Of a stretch of 64,000 bases of DNA, positions 1 through 13,729 are shown one piece after another. Source of the DNA: Paulownia fortunei. Taxonomy: Eukaryota; Streptophyta; Magnoliopsida; Lamiales; Paulowniaceae. The notes below the pieces were generated by a model. It did no database searches, was not told where the DNA came from, and worked only from the letters and a program-made list of their open reading frames with translations. How positions within the stretch are numbered: position 1 is the stretch's first letter; each line of letters starts with the position of its first letter. A program made the translations under genes and the position numbers. The stretch is from positions 23,620,965-23,684,964 of the forward strand of contig CM033106.1 of assembly GCA_019321725.1 (NCBI GenBank). The letters are read 5' to 3'.

Positions 1-814
1 TATATGTAAGATAATAACAAACGTTCGGGAAGGCAGATGTAATTTTAGAAACTAGAAGGCCTACTTGTATTTAAACCAAAACTTAAGGGAGGTTTATGCA
101 ATTATTCTGAAAAATTGCCAAACCAATCAATCAATTAAAAAAACAAAATTATATTTTCTTTTTTGCTGATGTCATCATTTTTCATCAATATCTTTAATAA
201 TTGGGTTTATTTGTTAGACAACAAAAATATTAGGGATACCGAATCTAATTATTCAAACCTGTTAGGGTATGCTTATATTTACACCAAACTTCAAGAGAAA
301 TCTATATAGTTATATTTAAAATATTTCTTTAAAAATACACTTAGTATTGATGTAGTCAAGGTAAGACGATTGTACTTTAATTTTTCTCGTAAATCTTTAT
401 TCTGATCAGAAAGTGAGTGGTAGATGGAGTTCTGTTTGCGACACACAAAAACGGTTAGAGGTGCACGGGATTAGCAAGAAATACTCTTCTGACACTTGAG
501 TCAGTATTAAAACAAGGAAAAGTGGATGCCCAAATATAAATGTCAGTACATTTGAAGGATGAACTATTTATATGAAAAAATTGGAGGTGCAATCCTTTGT
601 GGCAAGATGCATAAATCATTTGAATTTCATGAGTTGTGCCTTATGATTTTCATGAACTTTAACATTTATTTACTTGTTGACGTCATAAACTTAATCTATT
701 GAGTCTCGTGGACCATGAAGTATAAAAAATGAATTACATACACTTGACGAGCATCATTGGGAAGTAATATAAGATTAATAACAATACCATGGCAAATCAA
801 TGGATCTATTTTAT
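1..814. other. AT-rich downstream flank, no gene seen
   Basis: No open frame of useful length and no recognisable protein, RNA or transposon motif is seen here. The stretch lies beyond the 3' end of the minus-strand RING-PHD gene and just outside a remnant that resembles its last coding residues. Confidence 0.5.
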
Positions 815-870
815 TTAGTCTTCTTCTCTAAATTGATAGAGCAATGTGCTAGCATCAATTATTATCAATG
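815..870 (-). pseudogene. Duplicated remnant of the RING-PHD gene C-terminus
   Basis: Read on the minus strand this piece encodes DASTLLYQFREED followed by a stop. The end of the RING-PHD gene 1.1 kb away encodes DANTSPYQFREVSHSS and a stop. The DNA match is about 32 bases with six differences, in the same orientation. I see no further homology upstream. It may be a leftover of a partial tandem duplication, or an alternative last exon. The match is short, so confidence is modest. Confidence 0.35.
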
Positions 871-1927
871 TCGAAGAAGAAACTGAAAAATGACGAGCAT
901 TGTTGAAGAAATACAGTATAACAGTTTACAAGGTTGCCAGATCCTTAAATGACAATTGCAGAAAAAATCCCCAACCCAATAAATAGCAAGGAAAAGTGTA
1001 CACGCTTTTGCTCGTGGAAACACCTACCAAGAACAAATGTCAGCAGCCAGCTAGTCTATTTCTGTTAGTTAATATCCGTGTTGAACAAAATCAAGTAAAT
1101 CCTAGTCTAGCAAAACGGTGGGTCCCCAATCGAGCCAGCCGACTGAAAGAATGTTGAGCCAGAGCCAACTTCACTCCTTGCAAAGAAAGCCTAACCCATG
1201 GACAAGACGGGTGTACGTTTTTTGCCTCACCACATTCCTGACGAACCAATGGAAACAAGATAAGCATTAACCTTCAATTAGACATGTCTGTCCGACAGGC
1301 TAATCTCTTGGAGTGGTCACTGATTAAGCATCGTGTCCGTATGGGACATACTCCATTCCGATGGGGCTCAAGTCCACCTGCAGCTAAAATGGTGTGCGTA
1401 GAGGTCCTTGAAATGTCCTTGAAGATACTGTAGCCTGTATCGACATAGTTAGCAATTCCAATTGAACAAAAAGAAAGGATAAGTAGTTGCATGGATGAAT
1501 TCAAGGAATCCACGAGAACATTAGTGTGTGATCGATACAAAAAATTCATGTGAAGACCTCAAGAAAGTGAAGAGTCAACTATGTAAGCTGAGGATACAGT
1601 TGCCTGTACCATGGTTGAACATAAAACAAGTGAAAGCTCACCAGAAGTAACTTCTGAGCTTCTAAACTTCTTTTTGGGCATTGCAAAACAAAGTAATGAA
1701 ATAGACAGCATGAACCCAGTCCCCATAATACAAGAATTTGATTTTAGGACAAGGTAAGCAGTTGTTATCTAAGCTATAACTATTAGGCTTTTAAAGTAGG
1801 ATGTTATTTTCTTGAAAATGTGCAGACATGCAATCATTAAGTAAAAATTTAACTTGGCTACCCAACTCTAGATTTCTGAATAAGCTCTTTAAACGACTAC
1901 TAACCATTAATTACACTTGTTCCTTTT
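871..1927 (-). other. Downstream region or 3'UTR of the RING-PHD gene
   Basis: No protein family is recognised. The stretch is less AT-rich than the true intergenic DNA, and a 91-residue open frame lies on the minus strand at 1274-1549 without any motif. Because the gene to its right ends with a donor-like sequence (AGAG|GTGAGC) just before its stop codon, this could hold a 3'UTR or extra 3' exons. That is an inference only. Confidence 0.3.
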
Positions 1928-4175
1928 CTAGGAAGAGTGGCTCACCTCTCTAAATTGATACGGCGACGTGTTAGCATCAGCCCCAGTGTTTGATGTGCCA
2001 CTGCAAGGATGGAGTTGCTGATGACCCAAACCCCCACCAATCCTTGCACTGATCCCAGCAAATTCAGTTTGTGATAGTCCACCAAAAGAGTGATCAGTGG
2101 ATGTAGAAGCTTGATTGCGATGTGCTTCCCCCCTCAAACTGCTTAATCTTGGAGAAAAGACTTCCCTACTATACAATGAAGGCGTGTTATAGTCCGGTAA
2201 TCTTCCCTGGAGATAGATATTTTGCGGTGCAGTCCTTGCAGTTATAACGGTGTTTTGAGTTGCTATCAGCCCATCCCTACCAATCGATGAACCGAAAAGA
2301 TTGATCCCCGATGCTGGGGCCACACCATCACTCCTGTCGGATTGTCGACTCCTATTATTAAGAAGTTGATGTATCTGTCGCTGTATTCGTCGTCTTTCAT
2401 ACAGAGTAAATGCCCCAGATCCAGATGAAGGCGAAGTAGCTTGAAAATGCCCAATAGAATGCCTAGGTGATTGAGAGTGCCCAGTCAATGGAGTGTCGGG
2501 TACATACACCTCATTAAGATCAAAGGTTTCGCGAACAACAGCAGCAGGCGATGAACCAACCGACAAATTGTAACTTGCTCCGTGATCAGGAATAGGATTC
2601 AGAGCTTGAGCATTTGAGGAAGCAAGAGCTGTTGGCCTACAGCCATCACAGTACCAATTTCCATCTGGTACCTCACGTCCTAGACCAACACAATAAGTGT
2701 GCGCAGGCGAGTCACAGAGATCACAAAGAAGCATAAGTGCATCATCCCCACCTTGCTGACACTCGGTACAAAGAACATTCTCATATGGATCAAGATAGCC
2801 CCTAAGCTCCTCTTCAGATGGCTGATAAACCTGCCAATAATAGTGAGATAAGTAGAGGCTTAAAAGAAACAACTACAAAGTAAGAGTTTTTTTTGCTCTT
2901 ATAAATTTAAAAGATGATTTTGTCCCAATACCTGATCACGCTCGGGAACTGGAAAAACTGCATCCCTTAAATCATGCCCACCATCCGCTCGTGCAGTTCT
3001 ACTGATGGTTGCAAACCTTTGCTTGCAAAGGGGGCAGCGAGATTCCACCTTTGACCACTCCATGATGCAAGCAAAACAAAGTAATGACTGCAACAATTTA
3101 AAACTCCTCTGACTGTTCTCTTCCCCTCTTCGGATAGACAAATCCCACAAACCTGCTTCCCTACCTCAATCTTCATGTCTACCACCTTTTGCTTGCCCTT
3201 CCTTCCTGGGCGCTTTCTTTTTGAAGGCAATAATTCGTCCTCTTTAATCATCTTCAAAGAGCTTGAACTCCTCAGACTCGTGGTCAACCTTCTGCAAAAT
3301 TCACTAGCCTCTCTAACCTGTTCTCTCTCTTCTTCAGACACGGTGTAGTCATAATCAGATGATCCTGAGCTCACAAAATCTGAATCAGAATTCACATTTG
3401 ATTTCCTCCTCCTGCCCCAACCCCATCCCGTGATCATTTTCTTTTTTCGCGAAGTAGGGTTCTCATCTCCAAACTCCTTAAAGAGATTAGATCTATTTTT
3501 TCTCCTCAAAACTCGTTTCTTAACTGGCTTCTTTCTGGTTGTCTTCAAAACCTCCCCTGGAGTAAATTCCTCATCATCTTCGTCATCAGAATAATCATAA
3601 TCACCATCTTCCTTTTCTTCTCGATATGAAACTTTATCTTTCTCTCTAGGATTCTCATTATAAGGATCCCCAAATATCTCTGTTTTTGAAACCTGGGATT
3701 TCTTTCTCGGCTTTTCATCAACAAATTCATCCTCTTCTTGTCTATACAAGACCTCAATATCATCATCTTTCTCTTCTTTATATGATACCTTATTTTTCTT
3801 TCGTTGCCTAGCACCAGGAAAAAAACAATCGTCATAATCCTCTCCTTCTTCTTCGCTGTAAACTACCTTTTTCTTTCTTGGCTTCACAACCGCATTTTTC
3901 TTTCTTGTTTGAAAAACCTTTCGCCCTCTAGGCCTTCCAACCTTCTTAACCTTCTTTTCAACCCACTCCTCCTCTTCTTCGTCCTCCTCAAATTCCCCTA
4001 AACTCTCTTCTGATTCATCCTCAGCGAGAGAAGAACAGTAGTCATCCTCTGACTCATCAAACTCCTCATCTTCATCCACCTTATAATCTTCATCAGACTC
4101 ATCTGAACCTTTTTTCTCCAACCGGACTTTGTTCCTGGCCTTGCGCTTGTATCCAATTTTGCTTCCCCTTGCCAT
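1928..4175 (-). CDS. RING finger + PHD finger protein (frameshift in RING)
   Basis: Probable chromatin-associated protein of the plant family with a RING-HC finger followed by a PHD finger (a type also found in Arabidopsis). Start MARGSK at 4175, directly after a CAG acceptor. Coding exons: 4175-2932 and 2830-1928; the intron has GT and AG ends and joins ERDQ to VYQP in phase 0. The product would be about 715 residues if one missing base is allowed. Residues 1-340 are runs of Asp/Glu mixed with Lys/Arg clusters, typical of nuclear proteins. RING: C343, C346, C362, H364, then C-F-A-C and C-P-L-C. PHD: C436, C439, C451, C454, H459, C462, C476, C479, all eight ligands present. The C-terminal 230 residues are Ser/Gly/Gln-rich. 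Oddity: after F366 (base ~3079) the frame slips by one base, splitting the RING motif. With one T restored the exon is exactly 415 codons. It is either a sequence error or a disabled gene. RING proteins often act as E3 ubiquitin ligases and PHD fingers read histone H3 tails; both are family knowledge, not shown here. Confidence 0.85.
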
Positions 4176-4706
4176 CTGCTCATGCATCCCACAAAATTCG
4201 AAGAAATTATTTGAAATTAAACCATATAGCCGTCCATAGTTGTAATATACAGGATGTTACCAAAATGAACTGAATCTAGCTAATAAACATGCAGAATCCA
4301 CATTTCATTTCTTTCTCTTATAAGCTTTCACATACATATCCAGATTGCTAAAATTATACTTATTCTTATTTCAACCTTCCTCGTTGCAAAACAAGCAAGA
4401 CCAAAGAAACAGATCAATAATTGATTTCTATAGAAAGTACTCGTCCAGTAATTTACATACCACGAGCTGGAAATCAGTTAATCTCCCAGAAATTGCAAGA
4501 TCAATATTTCCTCAATAACTAGTCTATGAAATAATGTCAAACTAGCAAATCGAATAATCAAGATTCTCAATCCCTTTTCATTTCTATAATAGCTCAATCA
4601 AATAAGCTAAATCAAATTACAAAAAACCCAAACTAAGCCCCCAAAATGTTCACCTGCAAGCTCCTTTCCACCCCCACCTCCTCCCAACCCCCGAAAAAAA
4701 TAAATA

Positions 4707-4737
<31 letters not shown>

Positions 4738-5121
4738 TAAAAATAAAAATCCAAAACTAACCAAATCGATCTGATTTGTCCCTGGAACGATAATCCAAAA
4801 GAAACCCTAGATCGAAATCAACTCAGAGTACAATCATTCTCACCCTTCAGTAATTTATTCAAATTCCAATCAAAATATAGCCAATATCAAACAGCAGAAA
4901 AATTTAAGAAAACAAATAAAAGCATAAGTTGACAACGTAATCCCATCTTCTGATATCAATTTCATCTCAATGAACACACAGAATAATAATTACCATTGAT
5001 TTCGAAAAAAATCAAGCAAACACATCTCTGACAAGAAAAAGAAGATAGCAAATTAAACACAGAAAACAAAAAAGAGAACACACGGGGCAAATTTCAAGTT
5101 CTAGAGAGAGAAAGAGGGTAC
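4176..5121 (-). other. 5'UTR intron of the RING-PHD gene
   Basis: Read on the minus strand, CACGCTG|GTACCC at 5122/5121 is a good donor and GAGCAG|ATGGCA at 4176 a good acceptor, placing the start codon at the very beginning of the second exon. No coding signal lies between them. The intron holds an (AAAAT)n microsatellite near 4695-4752. Leader introns just before the ATG are common in plant housekeeping genes. Confidence 0.5.
4695..4752. repeat. (AAAAT)n microsatellite
   Basis: Runs of AAAAT/AAATA units repeat about ten times within the presumed 5'UTR intron. Visible directly. Confidence 0.9.
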
Positions 5122-5185
5122 CAGCGTGGGAGAGAATGCTGAAACAAGCAAAACAAATTTCTACAGAGTTACTGCTTTCTCTCTC

Positions 5186-5195
5186 TATATATATA
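5186..5195 (-). promoter_or_regulatory. TATA box of the RING-PHD gene
   Basis: On the minus strand TATATATAGAGAGAGAAAG lies about 70 bases before the leader-intron donor. The CT/GA-rich stretch that follows is typical of a plant 5' leader. Transcription would start near 5155-5165. Confidence 0.55.
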
Positions 5196-5199
5196 GGCG

Positions 5200-5744
5200 T
5201 AAATAGAGACGTTAAATAAATGGAGGTAAAAGTTAAATTTTGGAAGCAAAGAATTTATTAGTTTTGTTATATAATGCTCACACTTCAAAAAAATTGAGCC
5301 GTACTCTATTTAACACTTGACAAATAAAAAATTCAATCAAATCGTAACTATCTCTAAAAACAAAATATTATTTATATTTAATATCATTAATTCAATCTGT
5401 ATTTGTATTAATTATATTCTTCATTTGAGTAATATTTTTTTGGCAAATTGTCCCGAGCCTATGCTTTTTTCTTTTTCTTTTTTTTTTTATAAGGGAAGCC
5501 TATGCTTTTTTGAATCCAACATTTTTTGACTTATGCAATAACTATGTCCGACAATAACTAAATATAGAATATCTTAAATAATATACATAAAATAGTTATA
5601 AATATTATAAATTTGATAATCAAAATAACTTATGTTATTAACTAATGATGATTTAGCTAACTTATTTTTATGTCTTATACTAAGTTGTGTTTAAATAATA
5701 TAATTTAGTATAAATTTCTTAATATCTTAAAGTACAATACTTTC

Positions 5745-5781
<37 letters not shown>

Positions 5782-8700
5782 ATATCATTGTTGAACTATT
5801 GCAATTTTTCATTATTTATTTATTTATTAAAATTAATTATAATTACCTAATTAAGATTGTGCCCTCGTTGTTTCTTGTTTTTTTATTTCTCAATGTTGGT
5901 GTGTTTTAGTGCCCGTGTCATTGTGTCTATATTCGTACAACATAAGTCTTGTTCAATTATACATGTATTATAGAATTAAAGAATATTTTTATGTAAATGT
6001 TGTACAGGTATATCATTCTCCAGTGGTTTATACCGAGTTATTGAACTGAAATTTATAAATGGAAGAATCGTTTAATTTAATGGGTTACACTACTCTGAAA
6101 GGGTTGTTTTTTTTTTTTTTTTTTCATTTTTTTTTCATTTTTTTTTTCATTTTTTTTTGGGTGGGGGAAACTCGGAATTTAATAGTTGGCTTTTGCAACT
6201 TTGTAAATAGCAGGTGAACCGAACCCAAAACTTTTTTTGACTTCATGCTCATGATTTGATTTGGGACCTGTCCAATGCTAACAAATTGAATTCAAATCCA
6301 ATTATTGAATCTAATTTTTTTTAATAATTAAAGTTTGGCTGAGATTTAATAACTTTTCAATATATTGCATCTGGACAAAACAGAAAATAAATTTTTTGAA
6401 TGAAGATCCAAATTTGAGTGAAAAGTAATGATCCAATTCATAATGGATTCAAAAATAATATACTTTCAAAAAAGTTGTAATATGGTTGCAAATTAGTAGT
6501 AGATATAAATTTTAGAACATCGTGGACTTGAATAGCTAAGACTTTGAGATTTTGGGTTCAAAATGTATTAAAAATATAGATATTTATTTATTTTTAAACC
6601 CCAATTGTTTGGTGGGGAATATTATCTGAATTGGTAATGTGATAACTAATAATTTGGTTATATTACAGTATTTCAATTAGACAAGTCATCTGAATAGGCT
6701 AATGCAATAAATTTCAATTTTTATGTTTGGTTCTTGTATAAAAAATAGTAAAAGGAATCTATAGTTAAGTATAGTTGACAAAAATGTCTTTATTCTCTAT
6801 ATATGTGTCTGTACATAGATAAAGTTAAATACTACGTATGTATTAAGTTATAATAAATTTATCCATACATTTATTATTTTTTCATTAATATTATTACTTA
6901 GGTTGACCATTTTTACACATTACTGACTATTTAGATAAAAAAAATCATCAGTAATCTAATCAATTATTTGTTATACTATTACTTACAGATAATAATTATA
7001 GATTTTAAGTTAAAATCAATCACCAATAATTAGCATAACAATTAATGCATTTTAGTTGATTTATAGTTACATAATAAATTAATACTATATCAATAAGTTT
7101 AAATACAATAGTTATTAAATTTATTAAAACTAATAAGTATTAATATGTCATCTAAATTAATAATATTCACTTACTAATATTATACTAAATAATTAAAAAT
7201 ATTAACTTGTCAATATAATTATTTATATTATTAAATAAACAAAAATTGATATATCATATGCAACTATTGTTTTAATTAAATAATTAAATGTTAATAACAT
7301 CACACCTATTAACATGTTATTAGATACAGAATATAGAAAAATATAAATATATAGGTATTAATATAACAAACGTATTTATACTTACGCATGTGTATAATAT
7401 TTGTCAATAAATAATACATTCGAACTTAATACTAGGATTTCACATTCAATCATGCCTATTAAATAAAAAATATATTTGCACACACACATTCATATTTTTA
7501 TATATGTAATATAGACTATATATGAACGTCTTATATAATATTAGTGTCATATTATTAGAGAAAGTAATTACAATACTTTATTAAAATTGGTATTGTGACT
7601 ACCATAATCACTGTTTTTTTTTTTATTACTTAAATTTACTTTAGTATATCAAACATAACTTTTGCCCTTCTTTGATTTTATTTTCGATTGTTTTGAAAAA
7701 ATTATTTTAAAAATATAATTTAGTTGTGGAAATTAGAAAATGTGTGGTGAATAAAAATATGTTTGAATATTATTGGTTGTATGTAGTATGTCAAAAGATT
7801 AGTAAAACACTATTATTGGACGAACCAAAAATTTGACTATATTCTTTTTCAAAGAATAACAAGAAACTTGAAAATAATCAAAATTTATTTTGGAAAGCTA
7901 TTAGAGAGCGAGAAAAAAATAAATAATTGACTTGAATTGTATTTGGGATGAAGAAAATTGAAGGGGGTTTATTTATAGATTTTTAGGTATTTTATCGTTA
8001 TTAATCATGTCTTTTGATTACAATCAATTTGAACCATTGGATCGCTCCCTTAAGATATGGTTACGATTTAGTGATTCACATTTCATCTTTTCATAAAAGT
8101 TCACAATATTTACTATGCACTTCTTATATATGAATAGATGTTTCTATTCATCGTATCCATCAAATTTAGTGAACAATCATAACTTTTTATATGCACTCCA
8201 GTGATCGTTCATATTCATAAATTACATTTTCATACTTAAAAGTTTTTTAGTAAATTGGAGACATCTTTTTAAGATGGAAAACTTTTTATTTAACCGAAAA
8301 CTTTCCATTCGTTCCATTTTTTTCCAACAAATGTTTTGTTAGAAATAAATGATATGATATACTTTAAGGCATATTTTTTACTATAAATGTTTTGCCAATA
8401 TTGTTTGTTGTAATTAATGAGATATTTTCAACTATAAATATCTTACAAATTTTGTTTTATTGTAGTTGTGAGAGTATATTAAATATATAATTATAATGAA
8501 TGATTAATATTTAAAAAAAATAAAAATACCATTTCTAAAATTTACAAATGACAGACCCGTTTCATTTTTGGAAAACAAAAATATTAGAATGGAAGTGAAC
8601 CAAACAAAGCCTTGGTTTCTGGCAATCAGACTCCAAATTTAGATAACTTTTCCGAACAAAACAAACGTAGCCTTATAGTAGTTGATATTACAAATAGTTG

Positions 8701-9972
8701 GTTGTCGTAAATTATTTATTGATAATTATTAGTGCTTTATTAATTGATCACATAATATAAATGTATGTGATTGCTTTATTAAAAAAAATAAAATCCAATT
8801 AATAATAGACAACAGTAATAGCTGTATCAGAATTTTAAAACGGCTCACTTCCGCTCTTCACTCCAATTATTTTGATGGTTGATCCATTAAATTTTTCAAT
8901 AAATTTATAACTCCAAACTAATGGGTTGGGGCTCCAATCAATCATTGATAACGCTACTCTGGCATGCTGACATTATCACGTGATTTTTATAAGGTAGCTT
9001 TTCGGTTTTTGTAAGGTAGAGTTTGGGTTCAAGAAAACCAAATGAGATTTCTTTTTTTAAAAAAAGTGATAATTATCTTAATAAAAATTGTACTATATGG
9101 AAATCCACTTTTTGTTAATTTGCTTTAAATCGTATGTAGGAAAGAAACTAATATATTTTTAGATCTAATTAATTAGATTAATTTGTGCATGTCATAGGTT
9201 TCACCACAAATTTGCTTGCATTTGATTAATTAGCCAACTAAGAAACATTTTGACAAAAGAATTTCAAATATACAAATATCAAATTAATATAGGAATGACC
9301 AAGGTAATGCCTTGAAATTATAAGGCTTCGATTGAATGGCGAAAAACCTTATATCTGGATAATTTTTATAAAAATTCATTTGTTTGGCCATTTTTTCCAA
9401 AAAATTCCTCAGCCCCAAATCTGCCCTTTTTGTTCGTACTCTAATTTCATTTTCAGAGAATCGTAATATCTGAAATATGGAGATTTTCCATTTTCAATCA
9501 TGAATTTTTACTAGTCATGAGATTAAGCAAGATAACTATTATTAATACTTCCAAACCTCTAATCATCCTCAGTCGCACAAACCATACAATAGGTGAAGGC
9601 CCACTTGCAAGAATGGTTTTCACTGGCAATGTGTCTAGCTCCGACGGTCACTGTATTACATCATCTCCTCCCAACAAATGAAAGGTACAAATTGACACCC
9701 ATATTGCCGTTGTCCTTTCTCTTGGTATCTTGCCTCTCATTTTCGTGGCCTTTCCTCTTTCCAGATACTTCATGCTTTACTCCAGTTGCTTACTCTTAAC
9801 TCTTATGCACTACTTAGCTCACAAGAGAAGTTCCTCTAGGATCTTAGGAGGTTTTCACGTTATGGACTCTTAAACCTCCCCCTCTTAAGGTTCTGCTATA
9901 TTATGCTGGAAAAGGAGTTCATAATTATTAATATTTGAGGCAATCTTTGAATACTTTTAGTTTATTTAAAAG
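5200..9972. other. AT-rich intergenic DNA, no gene
   Basis: Very AT-rich, without splice-linked open frames or known protein motifs on either strand. It holds an (AT)n run at about 5743-5786 and a T-rich block with regular C-A interruptions at about 6107-6158. Around 9580-9860 base composition is more balanced and a 68-residue open frame occurs, but I recognise nothing in it. The right edge is the copia 5' LTR. Confidence 0.6.
5743..5786. repeat. (AT)n microsatellite
   Basis: Alternating A and T for over 40 bases with one interruption. Visible directly. Confidence 0.9.
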
Positions 9973-10427
9973 TGTGAGAAATAGTAAATGGGTTAACGGG
10001 TCGCTCATAAAAATTGACATGGCCCATAATTTTCAAAAAATTAAACTAATTTTTGTTGTGAGTGATTTTCTGAAAACCACCCCATAACCAACGTAAAAGG
10101 GAATTTCTTTGAAACTTCTCACTACCTTTTTTATAACAACAAACAAAAAAATCTTTCTCTCTTTCTATGAAAAATTACGTAAGAAAGAAAAGTGAGGAGA
10201 AATAGGGCTATTGTGATCAAAATTTGAAGAACATCATCATTTAAGAAGACATTTGAATTGTAGATCAAAACCCTTTCCATATATTATTGGGTTTCATCAT
10301 TGGGTTTGGATGAAAGTGAGCTTTCAAAAATATAAGAAACACCATTGATTCAACCATAGCAAAAGATTCGAATTGTGATAAGTTTTTCTTAAATTTACCT
10401 CATGTTTATTTTGTTTAATTTCCATCA
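9973..10427 (+). repeat. 5' LTR of the copia element
   Basis: Matches 17075-17514 along its length: both share ATGGGTTAACGGGT, TTTTCTGAAAACCACCCCAT, ACTTCTCACTACC and a common end ACCTCATGTTTATTTTG. It begins TGTGAGAAAT and ends TTTCCATCA. Confidence 0.85.
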
Positions 10428-10440
10428 TTGATATCAGAGA
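10428..10440 (+). other. Primer-binding site of the copia element
   Basis: TTGATATCAGAGA lies immediately after the 5' LTR. It resembles TTGGTATCAGAGC, the usual initiator Met-tRNA primer site of plant copia elements, with one changed base in the core. Confidence 0.7.
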
Positions 10441-13400
10441 TATATATGGTTGAATTCCTAATGTTATTTAACTCTGTTTAATTCATTAAAATATTTTTTT
10501 ATATCATTAAGTATGTAATGTAATCCGTATGATGAAAGTTTGATGAGTCTTTAATGGCAAATCTTGATATGCTTCATATTACACCATAAATGTTTAATAG
10601 AAGCATGCTTATACATGGTAGAAATAATCTGAAAAGTTTCATAATGATTTAGTTTGTACATTATGAGATATTTCTTGTCAAATTTATGACTGTAAATTCA
10701 ATTTCAGTCTATATGTGTTGAGTTTTGTTGTATGAAACTTATATTATTGGATTCTACTCGTCAAGGGCTTTCCAACCATATATTATATATGAAAATCGAT
10801 CTTAAAATAAGTGAGATATGACCGTTTGAAATTTATGTCGAATTTAAGAATTTTTGAAAAATTCTAAAAAATGAGAAGAAGTTGATGAATAGTATTTTCT
10901 GCTTAATCTCACTCTCGGTGTCGGAGTGTGTAGTACATACACCATGACACAATGCTCCAAATTAAAAACAGACACCACCATTAGATTCAAGAGATCAAAA
11001 TAGAGGGGAGTAGCCAATAAAATATTGCCGAAAAATCTGAGAAGGCGTGCGTGTACTACACGCGCCACCGCAAGTGAGTGGACTGTGCAGAAGCCCAACC
11101 AAACATGTCCTTAGTACAGTCCCGGCGCGTATAGGCTGTTCTGATGGCTTTTTTTGGCTAGAAAAATATATTTATGCTCAAAATTTAATTTTCTATTTTT
11201 CTGTAAATTAAAATTAATTTTTCAGTTGATAAAAATATTTTTACCGAATTTTATATTATTAAATTTGGTGAAAATTACAGAAAAATATTTTATGAGCTAG
11301 AAAAAAAATTCTAAATTTTTTTCTGTAAATTTTGAAAATTCATTTTGAGACATTGGCTACTCAATGGGAGTATTGGGACACTTATACATATTTTTTCTCA
11401 ATTTATGGAGTATATAAAGAAATATTTTTGTGTGATAAGTCTATAAAATTGAGTATAGACTGTTTTTTTATGATTATAAGTGTCATGTACTTACACAATA
11501 TGACATGGATATTAAGATTGGCTTTGTGGCCAAATCTAATATATTTTTTCCAATTTTGATTATTTATGGCGGTTGTTGGGCGGGTGTGAATAATTTTTGG
11601 CTAGAAGCCGAAGTGAACGTTAATTAGCGTATAATATCTTGATTATTTTGAAAGCCTCAAATGAGATAATCGATTGTATGTTAACATGTTTATTGGCATA
11701 AAATAACATATTTAATTTGTACCATGGAATTATGCATTGTCTATGATGCTTGAAATTTATGAATGCATGATTATGTTGGAATTTATGAAAATTATGAATG
11801 CATATTAATTTTGAGTTTCATGCATTGAATATGATGGTACATTTTTATCTCTTTATGTGAATAACAAGATATGTTCTTGTACGTATGATTACATTATGCT
11901 ATGTAGTCTAGTGGGAGTTCTAAGGTTGAAAGATTTTTAGTAATTCTCACCTAGAACTTATGAGATTTTGTACTATGAGATTAAATTTATGATAATGAAT
12001 ATTTTGATATAGATGATGATTAAGAACTATGTGACCTTTCGAATCCGTGTATTATGGTGAATTATCATAAATGTTAATTTGTTAAGTACGAAATCAAATG
12101 TATATATGGCATATTTATGATATCTCTAAAATTAATGACAATGGCAACCAAATCTTATGGTTACTTATACGGGAGAATTTATTGGCAATAGTTGTGACAC
12201 TAAATGCCAGTAGAATTAGTATACGAATAACTAAGTTAAATGCTCTGGAGAGCATTAACCAAGTCATGTAAGAATTGGTGTGAATCATACTACTCAACAA
12301 AGGAAAGATCAATGAGTTTACCAAAAGTGGAAAATAGAGTACACTATTTATACTATTTGGGTAAACTATATGATTGATGGTTTCATATGTGAATGAGAGA
12401 ATCATTCTATTAATCTATAGATGTACCCAAGAGAAATATATAGGTGTAATTGAGAATTGAGACATTAAATAGCTAACAATAGTTTGACAACAAACACTTT
12501 GTGCATTAAATCGTGACATTTAAGGGTGATGTCAAATACATTTAGAGTTTATAGTCAGCTAGCAATGTCTTCGTTGATGAGTAGTAAATTCAAGCTTAAT
12601 CATCTCTTTCTAATAATAGGGAATATCAGAAAGTTAAATTTGATTTACTCAATGTAAAAAGGCTTTCTTAGATGATGTTTGCCATGTTAAGCAATTGGAT
12701 AAGTGGCTAGTTGCTGTTAAACTAATAGCTTATGCCTTTTGGCTGAGACTAGGTTTTAATAGGGCTTCGAGCTCTTAATATAACTAAAATCAGGACAAAG
12801 ATAAGAATATAAGGAGATTGGAAATTATTCTAAGAAGAACAAACCTAACCACTGATTGAAGTGAAGTGGTATAGGATTAGAAATGCTATAGTAACCATAT
12901 TATTGGTTTATTTTACTTGTTAATGCATTGAGTTGAAAAGATAACACTTAATGATAACACTTAATGACGTTTCTACAAGTGTTATTTACACATGAAGCAC
13001 TATGTTACTAGATTTTATCCTATGTGAATTATAGATTTATAGTAATTGAATATTGAGAGGCGTTTGTATAATGTTGTCAAGTTCACTTTGGTACAAAAAT
13101 GGATATATGTAGAATTAAATTGAAATCAAATGCGAAATAATTAGTACTTGCATGCTCGGATTACAAGATGACCATTCTATTATTCTACAAAGTATCCAAT
13201 GTACAAGAATTTGTAGAACTTGATTTTTAAAAATTGTTCTTCTAAGATTATTTATTTTGCTTGAATTTGTGTTGTGACTTAGTTAGTATCCACTAAAAGA
13301 CACTTACTACGGTACTAAACATTTTGAATGATTAGTATGATGAATTACGACCAATGTATGCTTAATTACTACATTGATTGTTTTGTTACAATTAATATCT

Positions 13401-13729
13401 ATTTTTTAAGTAATGTAAACACTAATTTATGTATTCTGTGTGCATGATCAAGTCATCAAGGATAGCAACATAAACTGGTAAGAGAAGACTCATTGAGTTT
13501 ATCTTTTACAGTTGATTGTCGACTTGTGCTATAAGTTCACATTGAAACCATTCAAAAGACTATAGAGTCGAGTTATCTTTGCTATTAATTCTTATAGATT
13601 TCTGTGATCAGATTAATGTGAAGGTTATGGAGGCATGAAGTCTCATACTTCATTACATATGTAAAATATTCATGTGGCTTGGTCATATCTATTTGAAATC
13701 TCATAATCTGAAATAGTAGAATGTTTTAG

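Noticed and set aside
1274..1549. 91-residue minus-strand open frame
   Set aside because: No motif, no splice partner and no homology I can recognise; more likely part of the 3' region of the RING-PHD gene.
3804..4001. Plus-strand hydrophobic open frame
   Set aside because: It is the antisense of the Asp/Glu/Lys-rich N-terminal half of the RING-PHD gene; acidic codon runs read backwards give Leu/Phe/Ser.
9593..9799. 68-residue plus-strand frame in a GC-richer patch
   Set aside because: No known motif, no neighbours; the patch may be a repeat fragment but cannot be assigned.
10844..11098. 84-residue minus-strand frame
   Set aside because: Lies antisense within the copia internal leader; no motif.
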